Below the pieces are notes generated by a model. The model had not been told where the DNA came from. It searched no databases and saw only the letters and a list, made by a program, of their open reading frames with translations. Positions 1 through 7,361 of a stretch of 43,930 nucleotides of DNA are shown here, in pieces. Positions within the stretch are counted from its first letter, which is position 1, and each line of letters begins with the position of its first letter. A program made the translations under genes and the position numbers. The DNA is from Hoeflea sp. (GTDB taxonomy: Bacteria > Pseudomonadota > Alphaproteobacteria > Rhizobiales > Rhizobiaceae), in contig NZ_JAUXOD010000100.1 of NCBI RefSeq assembly GCF_030682515.1, positions 1-43,930 of the forward strand, written 5' to 3'.

Positions 1-244
1 GAAAACTGCCGCCGGACGCGCCGTGCCCGGAATAATCGAAGCGCAGGCAGGCCTGGCCCTTGAGCCCCGCCTGCCGGCACAGCGCCTCGGCCTTGGACCC
101 GCTCATGTCCGAGCGGTAGCCGCCGAGCCAGACCACGCCCGGCAGGCCGGCGCCGGCGTCGCCCGCCTTGCGGGTGAGCACCGCGATCGAACGCCGGTCC
201 GCACCTTCGCCTATGTCCAGCCTGCCGGTATCCGGGTCCGTCAT
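1..244 (-). CDS. alpha/beta hydrolase, N-terminal part (cut by window edge)
   Basis: The reverse strand reads an open frame from an ATG at 244 to the window edge, giving 81 codons of the N-terminus. The segment GVVWLGGYRSDMSG followed by LRFDYSGHGASGG is the beta-strand/oxyanion-loop start of a small alpha/beta hydrolase of the ABHD10/esterase kind. The nucleophile elbow (GxSxG) would lie beyond the edge and is not visible. A purine-rich GGAAGAGG lies about 9 bases upstream of the ATG. A hydrolase divergent from infC is usual in Rhizobiaceae. The substrate cannot be told from this fragment. Confidence 0.75.
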   Translation of the reverse strand, partial: MTDPDTGRLDIGEGADRRSIAVLTRKAGDAGAGLPGVVWLGGYRSDMSGSKAEALCRQAGLKGQACLRFDYSGHGASGGSF

Positions 245-342
245 GAGATGCTGCCTCTTCCGTATCTGTGCCTGTGGGGCCTTTTACAGGATTCGCACCG
301 GCCTGAACGCCAGTATGGTGATTTTTTCCCAAAGCCATGCTA

Positions 343-371
343 TTGACACCGGCCAGCCGATAACGACATTG
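343..371 (+). promoter_or_regulatory. weak candidate promoter for infC
   Basis: A perfect -35 hexamer TTGACA at 343-348 lies about 90 bases before the infC start. The hexamer 17 bases later (ACATTG, 366-371) is a poor -10, so this call rests almost only on the -35. Confidence 0.25.
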
Positions 372-439
372 CGCGCCTAGATCAACGCTCGCGTGCCGCA
401 ACCGGCCAGCATGGACGAGTTAATCAGGAGACCAAAGCC

Positions 440-976
440 ATTCGCAGACCATTTAGAGCGCCGCCAACCGCCAACGAAGGCCCCCGCGCAAACCAGAATA
501 TCAGGACCCCGACGGTCCAGCTCATTGACTCCGAAGGCCACAATCACGGCGTCGTGCCGACCGACCAGGCCCTGGCCATGGCGGAAGAGGCCGGTCTCGA
601 TCTGGTCGAGATCAACTCGGCGGGCGACGTGCCGGTGTGCAAGATCGTCGATCTGGGCAAGCTGAAATACGCCTCGCAGAAGAAAGCCTCCGAAGCGCGC
701 AAGAAGCAGAAGACCGTCGAGGTCAAGGAAATCAAGATGCGCCCCAACATCGACACCCATGATTATGAGGTGAAGATGCGCGCCATGAACCGGTTCTTCG
801 ACGAAGGCGACAAGGTCAAGGTCACGCTGAGGTTCCGCGGCCGCGAGATGGCGCATATGGAGCTGGGCATGAAACTGCTCCAGAAGGTCAAGGACGACAC
901 CGTCGTGGTGGCCAAGGTCGAAGCCGAACCGAAGCTCGAGGGCCGTCAGATGATGATGGTGCTTGCTCCGAAGTAA
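440..976 (+). CDS. infC: translation initiation factor IF-3, AUU start codon
   Basis: IF-3 binds the 30S subunit, proofreads initiator tRNA and start codon, and prevents premature 50S joining. The frame gives 178 residues, the usual length, with the linker and C-terminal domain visible in KLKYASQKK and [20 protein letters not shown] and the end at MMMVLAPK. I place the start at ATT 440-442: translation from there gives [14 protein letters not shown], which matches rhizobial IF-3 N-termini, and CAGGAG (425-430) stands 9 bases upstream. No ATG lies in frame before the conserved N-domain. A GTG at 554 would delete half of that domain. The AUU start is the family's known autoregulatory device, because IF-3 rejects its own non-canonical start. 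A terminator follows, so rpmI-rplT seems to be a separate unit. Confidence 0.95.
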   Translation: MRRPFRAPPTANEGPRANQNIRTPTVQLIDSEGHNHGVVPTDQALAMAEEAGLDLVEINSAGDVPVCKIVDLGKLKYASQKKASEARKKQKTVEVKEIKMRPNIDTHDYEVKMRAMNRFFDEGDKVKVTLRFRGREMAHMELGMKLLQKVKDDTVVVAKVEAEPKLEGRQMMMVLAPK

Positions 977-997
977 CGGCCGCGAACGCCTGATATG

Positions 998-1029
998 AAC
1001 CGGTCCGGCGCCTGCCTGGGCCGGTTTTT
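998..1029 (+). terminator. intrinsic terminator after infC
   Basis: AACCGGTCC (998-1006) pairs with GGGCCGGTT (1018-1026) over nine base pairs with one G-U. The loop is 11 bases and the stem runs straight into a T tract ending at 1029. Confidence 0.75.
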
Positions 1030-1061
1030 GTCTTTCTGGCGACGATTCGGCCGAACGCCCG

Positions 1062-1090
1062 TTGCGCTTTGATCCTGCTGCGGCTATAAG
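1062..1090 (+). promoter_or_regulatory. promoter for rpmI-rplT
   Basis: TTGCGC (1062-1067), a 17-base spacer and TATAAG (1085-1090) form a good sigma-70 type promoter just after the infC terminator. It implies a leader of about 140 bases before rpmI. Confidence 0.55.
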
Positions 1091-1100
1091 GCGCGCGTTC

Positions 1101-1133
1101 AAACCGGCCGGCAGGGCATGCCGAGGCGGTTTT
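1101..1133 (+). promoter_or_regulatory. leader hairpin ahead of rpmI-rplT
   Basis: AAACCG (1101-1106) pairs with CGGTTT (1127-1132). Inside it CGGCA (1109-1113) pairs with TGCCG (1119-1123) around a five-base loop. The structure starts about ten bases after the predicted -10 and is followed by TTTTC. It could be an attenuator or an L20-binding leader. Regulation is inferred from position only. Confidence 0.4.
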
Positions 1134-1237
1134 CAACGCTTGATGCAAATGGGGTCTTCGCCCATTGCGTTCACCCAACAAGAAGATGGCTGCGCGGCGC
1201 CGGCATGGCGTCCGAAGGCCTGACAAGGAGTAGCGAA

Positions 1238-1438
1238 ATGCCCAAGATGAAGACGAAGTCGTCTGCCAAGAAGCGGTTCAAGATCACCGCCACCGGCAAG
1301 GTTCTCGCCGCAGCCGCCGGCAAGCGCCACGGCATGATCAAACGGTCCAACAAGTTCATTCGCGACGCCCGCGGCACCATGGTCCTTTCGGATCCTGACG
1401 CCAAGATCGTCAAGAAGTTCCTGCCCAACGGCCTCTGA
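1238..1438 (+). CDS. rpmI: 50S ribosomal protein L35
   Basis: The protein has 66 residues, starts [15 protein letters not shown] and ends KFLPNGL, which is a full L35, a basic protein of the large ribosomal subunit. The start at 1238 is fixed by AAGGAG at 1225-1230. A longer frame from 1118 only adds leader sequence. rplT follows after 37 bases in the same transcript, the standard rpmI-rplT pair. In well-studied bacteria L20 represses this operon through leader RNA. Whether the hairpin at 1101-1133 serves that here is unknown. Confidence 0.97.
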   Translation: MPKMKTKSSAKKRFKITATGKVLAAAAGKRHGMIKRSNKFIRDARGTMVLSDPDAKIVKKFLPNGL

Positions 1439-1475
1439 GACGAGCCCGGACCCGAGATTTTAAGGAGATCATGAC

Positions 1476-1877
1476 ATGGCACGCGTAAAACGGGGCGTTA
1501 CCGCCCACGCAAAACACAAGAAGGTCCTGAAGAAAGCCAAGGGCTTTTACGGACGCCGCAAGAATACCATCCGCGCCGCGAAGGCTGCCGTCGACAAGTC
1601 GATGCAGTACGCCTACCGCGACCGCAAGGTGCGCAAGCGGAATTTCCGCGCTCTCTGGATCCAGCGCATCAACGCCGCTGTCCGCGAGCACGGCCTGACC
1701 TACGGACGCTTCATCGACGGCCTGACCAAGTCGGGCATCGAGGTCGACCGCAAGGTTCTCTCCGACATGGCGATCCATGATGCGGACGCCTTCGGCGTGC
1801 TCATCGCCGCCTCCAAGAAGGCGCTGGATTACCTCAAGGACTCCACGCCGAACGAGTTTGAAAGCGCTGTCGCCTAA
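1476..1877 (+). CDS. rplT: 50S ribosomal protein L20
   Basis: The protein has 133 residues, starts [19 protein letters not shown], and has the conserved YGRRKN and [11 protein letters not shown] segments of L20, which is needed for early 50S assembly and is the usual autoregulator of the infC-rpmI-rplT genes. AAGGAG (1462-1467) sits 8 bases before the ATG. The basic N-terminal extension and the globular C-domain are both complete. A strong terminator at 1914-1946 closes the unit before pheS. Confidence 0.98.
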   Translation: MARVKRGVTAHAKHKKVLKKAKGFYGRRKNTIRAAKAAVDKSMQYAYRDRKVRKRNFRALWIQRINAAVREHGLTYGRFIDGLTKSGIEVDRKVLSDMAIHDADAFGVLIAASKKALDYLKDSTPNEFESAVA

Positions 1878-1913
1878 GCCAGCGTTTTCCCGAACTAGAG
1901 ATTGAATTCCGGG

Positions 1914-1946
1914 ATCCCGCGCTGGCACGGCTGGCGCGGGATTTTT
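1914..1946 (+). terminator. intrinsic terminator after rplT
   Basis: ATCCCGCGC (1914-1922) pairs perfectly with GCGCGGGAT (1934-1942) around an 11-base loop and is followed by a T run to 1946. Confidence 0.85.
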
Positions 1947-2050
1947 CGTTTCGAGGCAGGACCTTCCTGTTTCTCAAGAGCGCCAATTCCTTTAAGCACG
2001 GGCGACCCGCCCCGACAGACACGGCCCGCAAATACAGGTAGTCCAAGACC

Positions 2051-3136
2051 ATGAGCCAGTACCAGACGCTTGAAACCTCCATCATGGCCGAGATCGCCGC
2101 AAGCGCGGACGAGGCGTCCATCGAGGCCGTGCGGGTCTCGGTGCTGGGCAAGAAGGGCTCGGTGTCCGACCTGCTCAAGAGCCTGGGCAAGATGACGGCC
2201 GAGGAACGCCAGGACGCGGGCCCCGCCATCAACGGTCTCAAGACCCGCGTGACGGATGCCATCGCCGCCCGCAAGGCCGAGCTCTACATGGCCGCCATCA
2301 CCGAGCGCCTGGCGCGCGAAAGCGTCGATGTCAGCCTGCCGGTGCGCTCTTCACCCGTCGAGCGCGGCCGCATCCATCCGATCAGCCAGATCGTCGACGA
2401 GATCACCGCGATCTTCGCCGACATGGGCTTCTCCATCGCCGAAGGGCCGGACATCGAGACCGACTACTACAATTTCACCGCGCTCAACTTTCCCGACGGC
2501 CACCCGGCGCGCGAGATGCACGACACCTTCTTCCTGCAGCCCGACGAGAATGGCGAGCGCAAGGTGCTCAGGACCCACACCTCGCCGGTGCAGATTCGCA
2601 CCATGGAAGGCCAGAAGCCGCCGATCCGCATCGTCATTCCGGGCAAGACCTACCGGCAGGATTCCGACGCCACCCACTCGCCGATGTTCCATCAGGTCGA
2701 GGGCCTGGTGATCGACAAGACCGCCACGGTCGGCCATCTGCGCTGGGTACTGGAAGAGTTCTGCAAGGCCTTCTTCGAGGTCGACAACGTCGTCATGCGC
2801 TTCCGCCCGTCCTTCTTCCCGTTCACCGAGCCGTCCTTCGAGGTCGACATCCAGTGCGACCGCACCTCGGGCCCGATCGTCAAGTTCGGCGAGGGCACCG
2901 ACTGGATGGAGATCCTGGGCTGCGGCATGGTGCACCCCAACGTGCTGCGCGCCGGCGGGCTCGATCCCGATGAGTACCAGGGCTTTGCCTGGGGCATGGG
3001 GCTGGACCGCATCGCCATGCTGAAATACGGCATGCCTGATCTTAGGGACTTCTTCAACGCCGACGTCCGCTGGCTCAGCCATTACGGCTTCCGCCCATTG
3101 GACATGCCGACTTTGTTCGGGGGGCTCAGCACGTAA
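2051..3136 (+). CDS. pheS: phenylalanine-tRNA ligase alpha subunit
   Basis: This is the catalytic subunit of the cytoplasmic alpha2-beta2 enzyme that charges tRNA-Phe. The length of 361 residues is normal. An N-terminal coiled-coil tRNA-binding arm (about 1-95) precedes a class II core with THTSPVQIR (175-183), motif 2 [12 protein letters not shown] (251-262) and motif 3 GMGLDRIAM (315-323). The ribosome-binding site is weak. The partner pheT is not adjacent: five small genes occupy the 1.7 kb between them, the first starting 4 bases after the pheS stop, so they are probably co-transcribed. The C-terminus after motif 3 is complete, so nothing in pheS was disrupted. Confidence 0.98.
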   Translation: MSQYQTLETSIMAEIAASADEASIEAVRVSVLGKKGSVSDLLKSLGKMTAEERQDAGPAINGLKTRVTDAIAARKAELYMAAITERLARESVDVSLPVRSSPVERGRIHPISQIVDEITAIFADMGFSIAEGPDIETDYYNFTALNFPDGHPAREMHDTFFLQPDENGERKVLRTHTSPVQIRTMEGQKPPIRIVIPGKTYRQDSDATHSPMFHQVEGLVIDKTATVGHLRWVLEEFCKAFFEVDNVVMRFRPSFFPFTEPSFEVDIQCDRTSGPIVKFGEGTDWMEILGCGMVHPNVLRAGGLDPDEYQGFAWGMGLDRIAMLKYGMPDLRDFFNADVRWLSHYGFRPLDMPTLFGGLST

Positions 3137-3140
3137 AGCG

Positions 3141-3383
3141 ATGCCGCCCGTCCTTCGCAAATATGGCTTCCGGTTTCATTTCTATGGATTTGACATGGGT
3201 GAGCCCCGTCATATCCATGTCACCGGGCACGGAGGCACGGCGAAGATCTGGCTTGAGCCGATCGATCTGGTCGAGGCCAAGGGGTTTAACGCAGCCGACC
3301 TGAGGCGTATCATGGACGTCGTCAGGGAGCATCACCGGCAGTTTGTGGAGGCATGGGATGAATTCGCCAAGTCTGTATCCTGA
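3141..3383 (+). CDS. DUF4160 small protein
   Basis: The protein has 80 residues. PRHIHVTG (23-29 region), the KIWLEP segment and the GFNAADLRRI segment towards the C-terminus are typical of DUF4160. The family is usually encoded next to DUF2442 and has been suggested to be toxin-antitoxin-like, but no activity is established that I know of. Here DUF2442 follows with a 26-base overlap. The gene begins 4 bases after pheS stops, so it rides on the pheS transcript. It has no membrane segment or signal peptide. Confidence 0.8.
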   Translation: MPPVLRKYGFRFHFYGFDMGEPRHIHVTGHGGTAKIWLEPIDLVEAKGFNAADLRRIMDVVREHHRQFVEAWDEFAKSVS

Positions 3384-3633
3384 AAATGAACGGCCAGTCG
3401 AAGCCTGGTGCGACCTTCACAATGTGCATGTGCGGCTGGCCGATGGTCGGGAGGTCATCACGCCGTTGTGGTGGTACCCAAGCCTTTATGCGGCGACGCC
3501 AGCCCAGCGAAACAACATCGAGCTGATGTTGGCCGGCGTGCATTGGCCAGATGTCGATGAGGATCTTTCGATCCGCGGCATGCTGGCGGGCTGGAAATAC
3601 CCGAAGGCCAAGGCGCCGGAAAAGGCTGCGTGA
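3358..3633 (+). CDS. DUF2442 protein, copy A
   Basis: The protein has 91 residues from ATG 3358, which has GGAGG at 3347-3351. A TTG at 3343 would add five residues without a site. The core LADGREVITPLWWYP (27-41) and IELM segment are DUF2442 hallmarks: a small beta-rich domain often paired with DUF4160. It overlaps the end of the DUF4160 gene by 26 bases, which suggests coupled translation. By hand alignment it is about 51% identical to the second DUF2442 protein at 4099-4374, has the same length, and ends in the same AKAPEKAA tail. Molecular function is unknown. In the DUF4160 pairing it could be the partner or antidote. Confidence 0.8.
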   Translation: MNSPSLYPENERPVEAWCDLHNVHVRLADGREVITPLWWYPSLYAATPAQRNNIELMLAGVHWPDVDEDLSIRGMLAGWKYPKAKAPEKAA

Positions 3634-3661
3634 TGCCGATCCTGCATGAAGGGGTGAACAC

Positions 3662-4102
3662 GTGAGCGGCCATCACGGCTCCTGCCGCTGCGGTCTGATC
3701 TCGGCGGAGGCGAGTGCTGCGCCGGTCTGGCAGTCCTATTGCCATTGCCGCGACTGCCGCAAGCAGACCGGCGCGCCGGTGATGGCCTTTGTCGGCTTTG
3801 CTGCCGATGCCCTCGCCTGGTTCGGCGAGCCCAATAGCTGGCGCGGGGCGGGCGGCGTGACGCGCATGTTCTGCGGTCATTGCGGCAGCCAGATCGGCTA
3901 CACCGACGACCGCCTGCCGGGCGAGATCTATCTGGCGCTGGGCTTCATGGACGAGCCGGAATCCTATCCGCCGGAGGCCCATGCCTTTGTGGAACGGCAA
4001 TTGCCGTTCCTGCACATGACCGACGAGTTACCGCGTTTCGACGGGTTTTCCGTGGAACGTCCAACCATGACGACGAAACGACTGGATGGAGGCGTGGAAT
4101 GA
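3662..4102 (+). CDS. GFA (CENP-V) family zinc protein, copy A
   Basis: The protein has 146 residues from a GTG start. Cysteines C8, C10, C27, C29, C32, C71 and C74, in the CxC, CHCRDC and CGHC arrangement, are the zinc ligands of the GFA/CENP-V fold. The fold is named after the glutathione-dependent formaldehyde-activating enzyme Gfa, but most members have no proven activity and this one lacks formaldehyde-pathway neighbours. It is followed by a DUF2442 gene with an ATGA overlap at 4099-4102. Copy B at 4412-4840 has the same cysteine layout. Protein-level function should be left as unknown. Confidence 0.85.
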   Translation: MSGHHGSCRCGLISAEASAAPVWQSYCHCRDCRKQTGAPVMAFVGFAADALAWFGEPNSWRGAGGVTRMFCGHCGSQIGYTDDRLPGEIYLALGFMDEPESYPPEAHAFVERQLPFLHMTDELPRFDGFSVERPTMTTKRLDGGVE

Positions 4103-4374
4103 GTTCTTTGGAATTTGAAACCGCAGAGATGCGTCCGGTCAAAGCGTGGTGCACGCAAGAGGAAGTGCATGTGACGCTTGCCGATGGACGCACGATTTCA
4201 ACCCCGCTCTGGTGGTATCCGTTCTTGCGTGGCCTTGATATGGATGCGTTGAACGAGATCGAACTCATGTATGAGGGCATCTGGTGGTCTCGGCCTGACG
4301 AAGGCATTTCGGTCAAGAGCATGTTTCTGGGTCACAAGGCCCCGGGCGCGAAGGCGCCGGAAAAGGCGGCGTAG
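4099..4374 (+). CDS. DUF2442 protein, copy B
   Basis: The protein has 91 residues from an ATG that overlaps the GFA stop as ATGA, so it is translationally coupled. It shares RPVxAWC, VHVxLADGR, TPLWWYP and IELM with copy A, about 46 of 91 positions by hand count, and the identical C-terminal AKAPEKAA. The frame stays open far upstream of 4099, but that part is the shadow of the GFA gene. No DUF4160 gene precedes this copy, so it is an unpaired DUF2442. Function is unknown. Confidence 0.8.
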   Translation: MSSLEFETAEMRPVKAWCTQEEVHVTLADGRTISTPLWWYPFLRGLDMDALNEIELMYEGIWWSRPDEGISVKSMFLGHKAPGAKAPEKAA

Positions 4375-4411
4375 GAGATGCTGACATGTCAACTCATTGG
4401 ATGAGCCCGCA

Positions 4412-4840
4412 ATGACGGCGCAAATCTCCCATAGTGGCCATTGCCGTTGCGGTTCCGTGATCATGCACGCCCACGCCGAACCCAATTTCTCGGTCTATTG
4501 TCATTGCGATGATTGCCGCAGGTCGTCCGGCGCGCCGGTCACGGCATCGGTCGCTTTCCCGAAGGACGCGATTGTCTGGGAGGCCACCGAAACATTGGCG
4601 CGCTATCGCAATGGCACGGCCAGCCGCCTGTTCTGCCGGCAATGCGGATCGCCGGTCGCGCAGGAACATGACAGCGCAAGCGACCGGACCTTTTTCAACA
4701 CCGGCTTCATGGACGATCCTTCAGCCTTTCCGCCCACCGCCCACACATTTGCGACACAGCAGCTTGATTGGTTGCAGCTTGCCGATGACCTGCCACGCCA
4801 TGACAAGACCATCCTGATACACACACAGACCGGACAGTGA
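4412..4840 (+). CDS. GFA (CENP-V) family zinc protein, copy B
   Basis: The protein has 142 residues from ATG 4412. A TTG at 4397 is an alternative that adds MDEPA. Zinc-ligand cysteines C11, C13, C30, C32, C35, C75 and C78 repeat the layout of copy A, and [15 protein letters not shown] parallels YCHCRDCRKQTGAPV. The sequences have diverged elsewhere, so this is an old duplication. The stop codon is one base before the pheT ATG, which puts the gene in the pheT transcript. Activity is unknown; GFA-fold membership is solid. Confidence 0.85.
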   Translation: MTAQISHSGHCRCGSVIMHAHAEPNFSVYCHCDDCRRSSGAPVTASVAFPKDAIVWEATETLARYRNGTASRLFCRQCGSPVAQEHDSASDRTFFNTGFMDDPSAFPPTAHTFATQQLDWLQLADDLPRHDKTILIHTQTGQ

Positions 4841-4841
4841 C

Positions 4842-7253
4842 ATGAAATTCACCCTCTCCTGGCTCAAGGATCACCTTGAGACCGATGCCACTCTCGACCA
4901 GATCTGCGAGCGCCTGACCGCCATCGGGCTCGAGGTCGAGGATGTCGACGACAAGGCGGCCTACCGGCCCTTCACCATCGCCCGCGTCGTCTCCGCCGAA
5001 CAGCACCCCAATGCCGACAAGCTGCGGGTGCTCATGGTCGATGCCGGCGACGGCAAGCCGGTGCAGATCGTCTGCGGCGCCCCCAATGCGCGCGCGGGTC
5101 TCGTCGGCGCGCTGGCGCGGCCGGGCACCTATGTGCCGGGCATCGACCTGACGCTCGCTGTCGGCAACATCCGCGGCGTCGAAAGCCACGGCATGATGTG
5201 CTCGGAAAAAGAGCTCGACATGTCCGACGATCATGACGGCATCATCGACCTGCCCGACGACGCGCCGGTGGGGACCTCGTTCGCGGCCTATGCCGGGCTC
5301 GACGATCCGGTGATCGAGATCAACCTGACGCCCAACCGTCCCGACTGTACCTCGATCCATGGCATTGCCCGCGATCTGGCCGCCTCGGGCCTGGGCAAGC
5401 TCAAGCAGCACAAGACGCCGGACTTCGCCGTCGAGGGCGAGACGCCGGTCGATGTGAAGATCATCCTCGACGACGAGAGCCTCTGCCCGGGTTTCGCCTG
5501 GTGTCTGGTGCGCGGCGTCAGGAACGGCCCGAGCCCGAAATGGATGCAGAAGCGGCTTCTGGCCATCGGCCTCCGGCCGATCTCGGCGCTTGTGGACGTC
5601 ACCAATTTCATGACCTTCGACCAGGGCCGGCCGATGCATGTCTTCGACGCCGACAAGGTCAGGGGCAATCTGGTCGTCCGCCGCGCCCGCGAGGGCGAGG
5701 AGATCCTTGCGCTCGACACCCGCACCTACAGGCTCAACCCGGCCAATGTGGTGATCGCCGATGACAATGGCCCCGAATCCATCGGCGGCATCATGGGCGG
5801 CGAGCATTCGGGCTGCGACGAAAACACCGTCAATGTGCTGATCGAATCGGCCCTTTGGGACCCGATCAACATCGCCAAGACCGGCCGCAGCCACGGCATC
5901 ATCACCGATGCCCGCTACCGCTTCGAGCGCGGCGTCGATCCGGAGTACATGATCCCGGGACTGGAGCGCACCACCGAACTGGTGCTCGAGATGTGCGGCG
6001 GCACGGCGGCGGAGGCCCGGGTCACGGGCTACAAGGACCATCAGAAGAAGATCGTCGATTTCCCCTTCGCCGAAGTCCGGCGCCTGACCGGGTTGACCGT
6101 GTCCAATGAGGAATCGGTGGACATCCTCACCGGCCTCGGCTTCGAGGTCTCGGGGTCCGGCGACCGCGTCAAGGTCAGCGTGCCGTCCTGGCGTCCGGAT
6201 GTCGACGGCAAGGCCGATCTGGTCGAGGAGGTCATGCGCATCCACGGTGTCGATTTCATCACGCCCGAACCGCTGGCGCCGATGGCGGCGGTCAATGGCA
6301 GGATCCTCACCACCCAGCAGATCCGCACGCGGCTTGCCAAGCGGGCGCTCGCGTCGCGCGGCATGCTCGAGGCGGTCACCTGGTCGTTCATCTCGGAATC
6401 CCAGGCAAAGCTGTTCGGCGGCGGCAAGGCCGAATTGAAGCTCGCCAATCCGATCGCCGCCGACATGTCCGACATGCGTCCCTCGCTGCTGCCGGGCCTG
6501 ATCGCCGCCGCCGGGCGCAATGCCGCACGCGGCCATGGCGACGTGGCGTTGTTCGAGGTCTCGGGCACCTATGAGAACGACACGCCCGAAGGCCAGCGTC
6601 GCGTGGCGGGCGGCATCCGCCGCGGCACGGCGGGCCTCGGCGGCGCGGGCCGTCACTGGGACGGCGCGGCCAAGCCCGTCGGCGTGTTCGACGCCAAGGC
6701 CGATGCGCTGGCCGTGCTCGAAGCCTGCGGCCTGCCGATGGCCAATCTGCAGATCGAGCAGGGCGGCCCCGACTGGTATCACCCGGGCCGCTCCGGCCTG
6801 ATCAAGCTCGGCCCGAAGACCGTGCTCGGCCATTTCGGCGAGTTCCATCCCTCCACGCTCGACGCGCTCGACGTCACCGGCCCGCTGGCGGGCTTCGAAG
6901 TGTTCATCGACGCCATTCCCGAAGCCAAGCGCAAGGCCGCCCGCACCAAGCCGGTGTTGAGCCTCTCGGCGTTCCAGGCGCTGCGCCGCGACTTCGCCTT
7001 CGTCGTCGACAAGGCCGTGCCCGCCGCCACGCTGGTGCGCGCAGCTCAGGGCGCCGACAAGCAGCTTGTCACCGGCGTCAATGTCTTCGACCTGTTCGAG
7101 GGCGCTTCGCTCGGTGAGGGCAAGAAGTCGGTCGCCATCGAGATCACCATCCAGCCCCGCGAGCGCACCTTGACCGACGAGGATCTCGACCGGCTTGCGA
7201 AATCGGTGATCGCCAATGTCGAGAAATCGACGGGCGGCGTTCTCAGGGGGTAA
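4842..7253 (+). CDS. pheT: phenylalanine-tRNA ligase beta subunit
   Basis: The beta subunit has 803 residues, the usual bacterial length. It starts [14 protein letters not shown]. An EMAP-like OB-fold tRNA-binding domain follows (about 39-150, with HPNADKLRV and CGAPNAR), then B3/B4 with the editing site for mischarged Tyr, the B5 domain, a catalytic-like module, and a C-terminal FDX-ACB anticodon-binding domain (about 708-803). It works only with PheS, yet is separated from it by five accessory genes whose last stop is one base upstream, so its ribosome loading may depend on them. A clear terminator follows at 7290-7321. Confidence 0.98.
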   Translation: MKFTLSWLKDHLETDATLDQICERLTAIGLEVEDVDDKAAYRPFTIARVVSAEQHPNADKLRVLMVDAGDGKPVQIVCGAPNARAGLVGALARPGTYVPGIDLTLAVGNIRGVESHGMMCSEKELDMSDDHDGIIDLPDDAPVGTSFAAYAGLDDPVIEINLTPNRPDCTSIHGIARDLAASGLGKLKQHKTPDFAVEGETPVDVKIILDDESLCPGFAWCLVRGVRNGPSPKWMQKRLLAIGLRPISALVDVTNFMTFDQGRPMHVFDADKVRGNLVVRRAREGEEILALDTRTYRLNPANVVIADDNGPESIGGIMGGEHSGCDENTVNVLIESALWDPINIAKTGRSHGIITDARYRFERGVDPEYMIPGLERTTELVLEMCGGTAAEARVTGYKDHQKKIVDFPFAEVRRLTGLTVSNEESVDILTGLGFEVSGSGDRVKVSVPSWRPDVDGKADLVEEVMRIHGVDFITPEPLAPMAAVNGRILTTQQIRTRLAKRALASRGMLEAVTWSFISESQAKLFGGGKAELKLANPIAADMSDMRPSLLPGLIAAAGRNAARGHGDVALFEVSGTYENDTPEGQRRVAGGIRRGTAGLGGAGRHWDGAAKPVGVFDAKADALAVLEACGLPMANLQIEQGGPDWYHPGRSGLIKLGPKTVLGHFGEFHPSTLDALDVTGPLAGFEVFIDAIPEAKRKAARTKPVLSLSAFQALRRDFAFVVDKAVPAATLVRAAQGADKQLVTGVNVFDLFEGASLGEGKKSVAIEITIQPRERTLTDEDLDRLAKSVIANVEKSTGGVLRG

Positions 7254-7289
7254 GCCGGAGCAATTTCGCGCCCCACATTGACTCTCTTG

Positions 7290-7321
7290 AGCCGGCACGG
7301 GAGAAATCCCCGCCGGCTTTT
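7290..7321 (+). terminator. intrinsic terminator after pheT
   Basis: AGCCGGC (7290-7296) pairs with GCCGGCT (7312-7318), with an inner GGG/CCC pair and the loop AGAAAT, followed by TTTT. Confidence 0.8.
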
Positions 7322-7361
7322 GACATTTGGGCCGAACCGGGCAGGCGTGAAAGAGTATTGC

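Noticed and set aside
554-976. Shorter infC from GTG 554.
   Set aside because: It would lose the start of the IF-3 N-domain, and the ATT start 114 bases earlier has a ribosome-binding site and matches relatives.
3141-3633. Calling DUF4160-DUF2442 a proven toxin-antitoxin pair.
   Set aside because: The pairing is suggestive, but no activity can be read from the sequence, so it is kept as hypothesis only.
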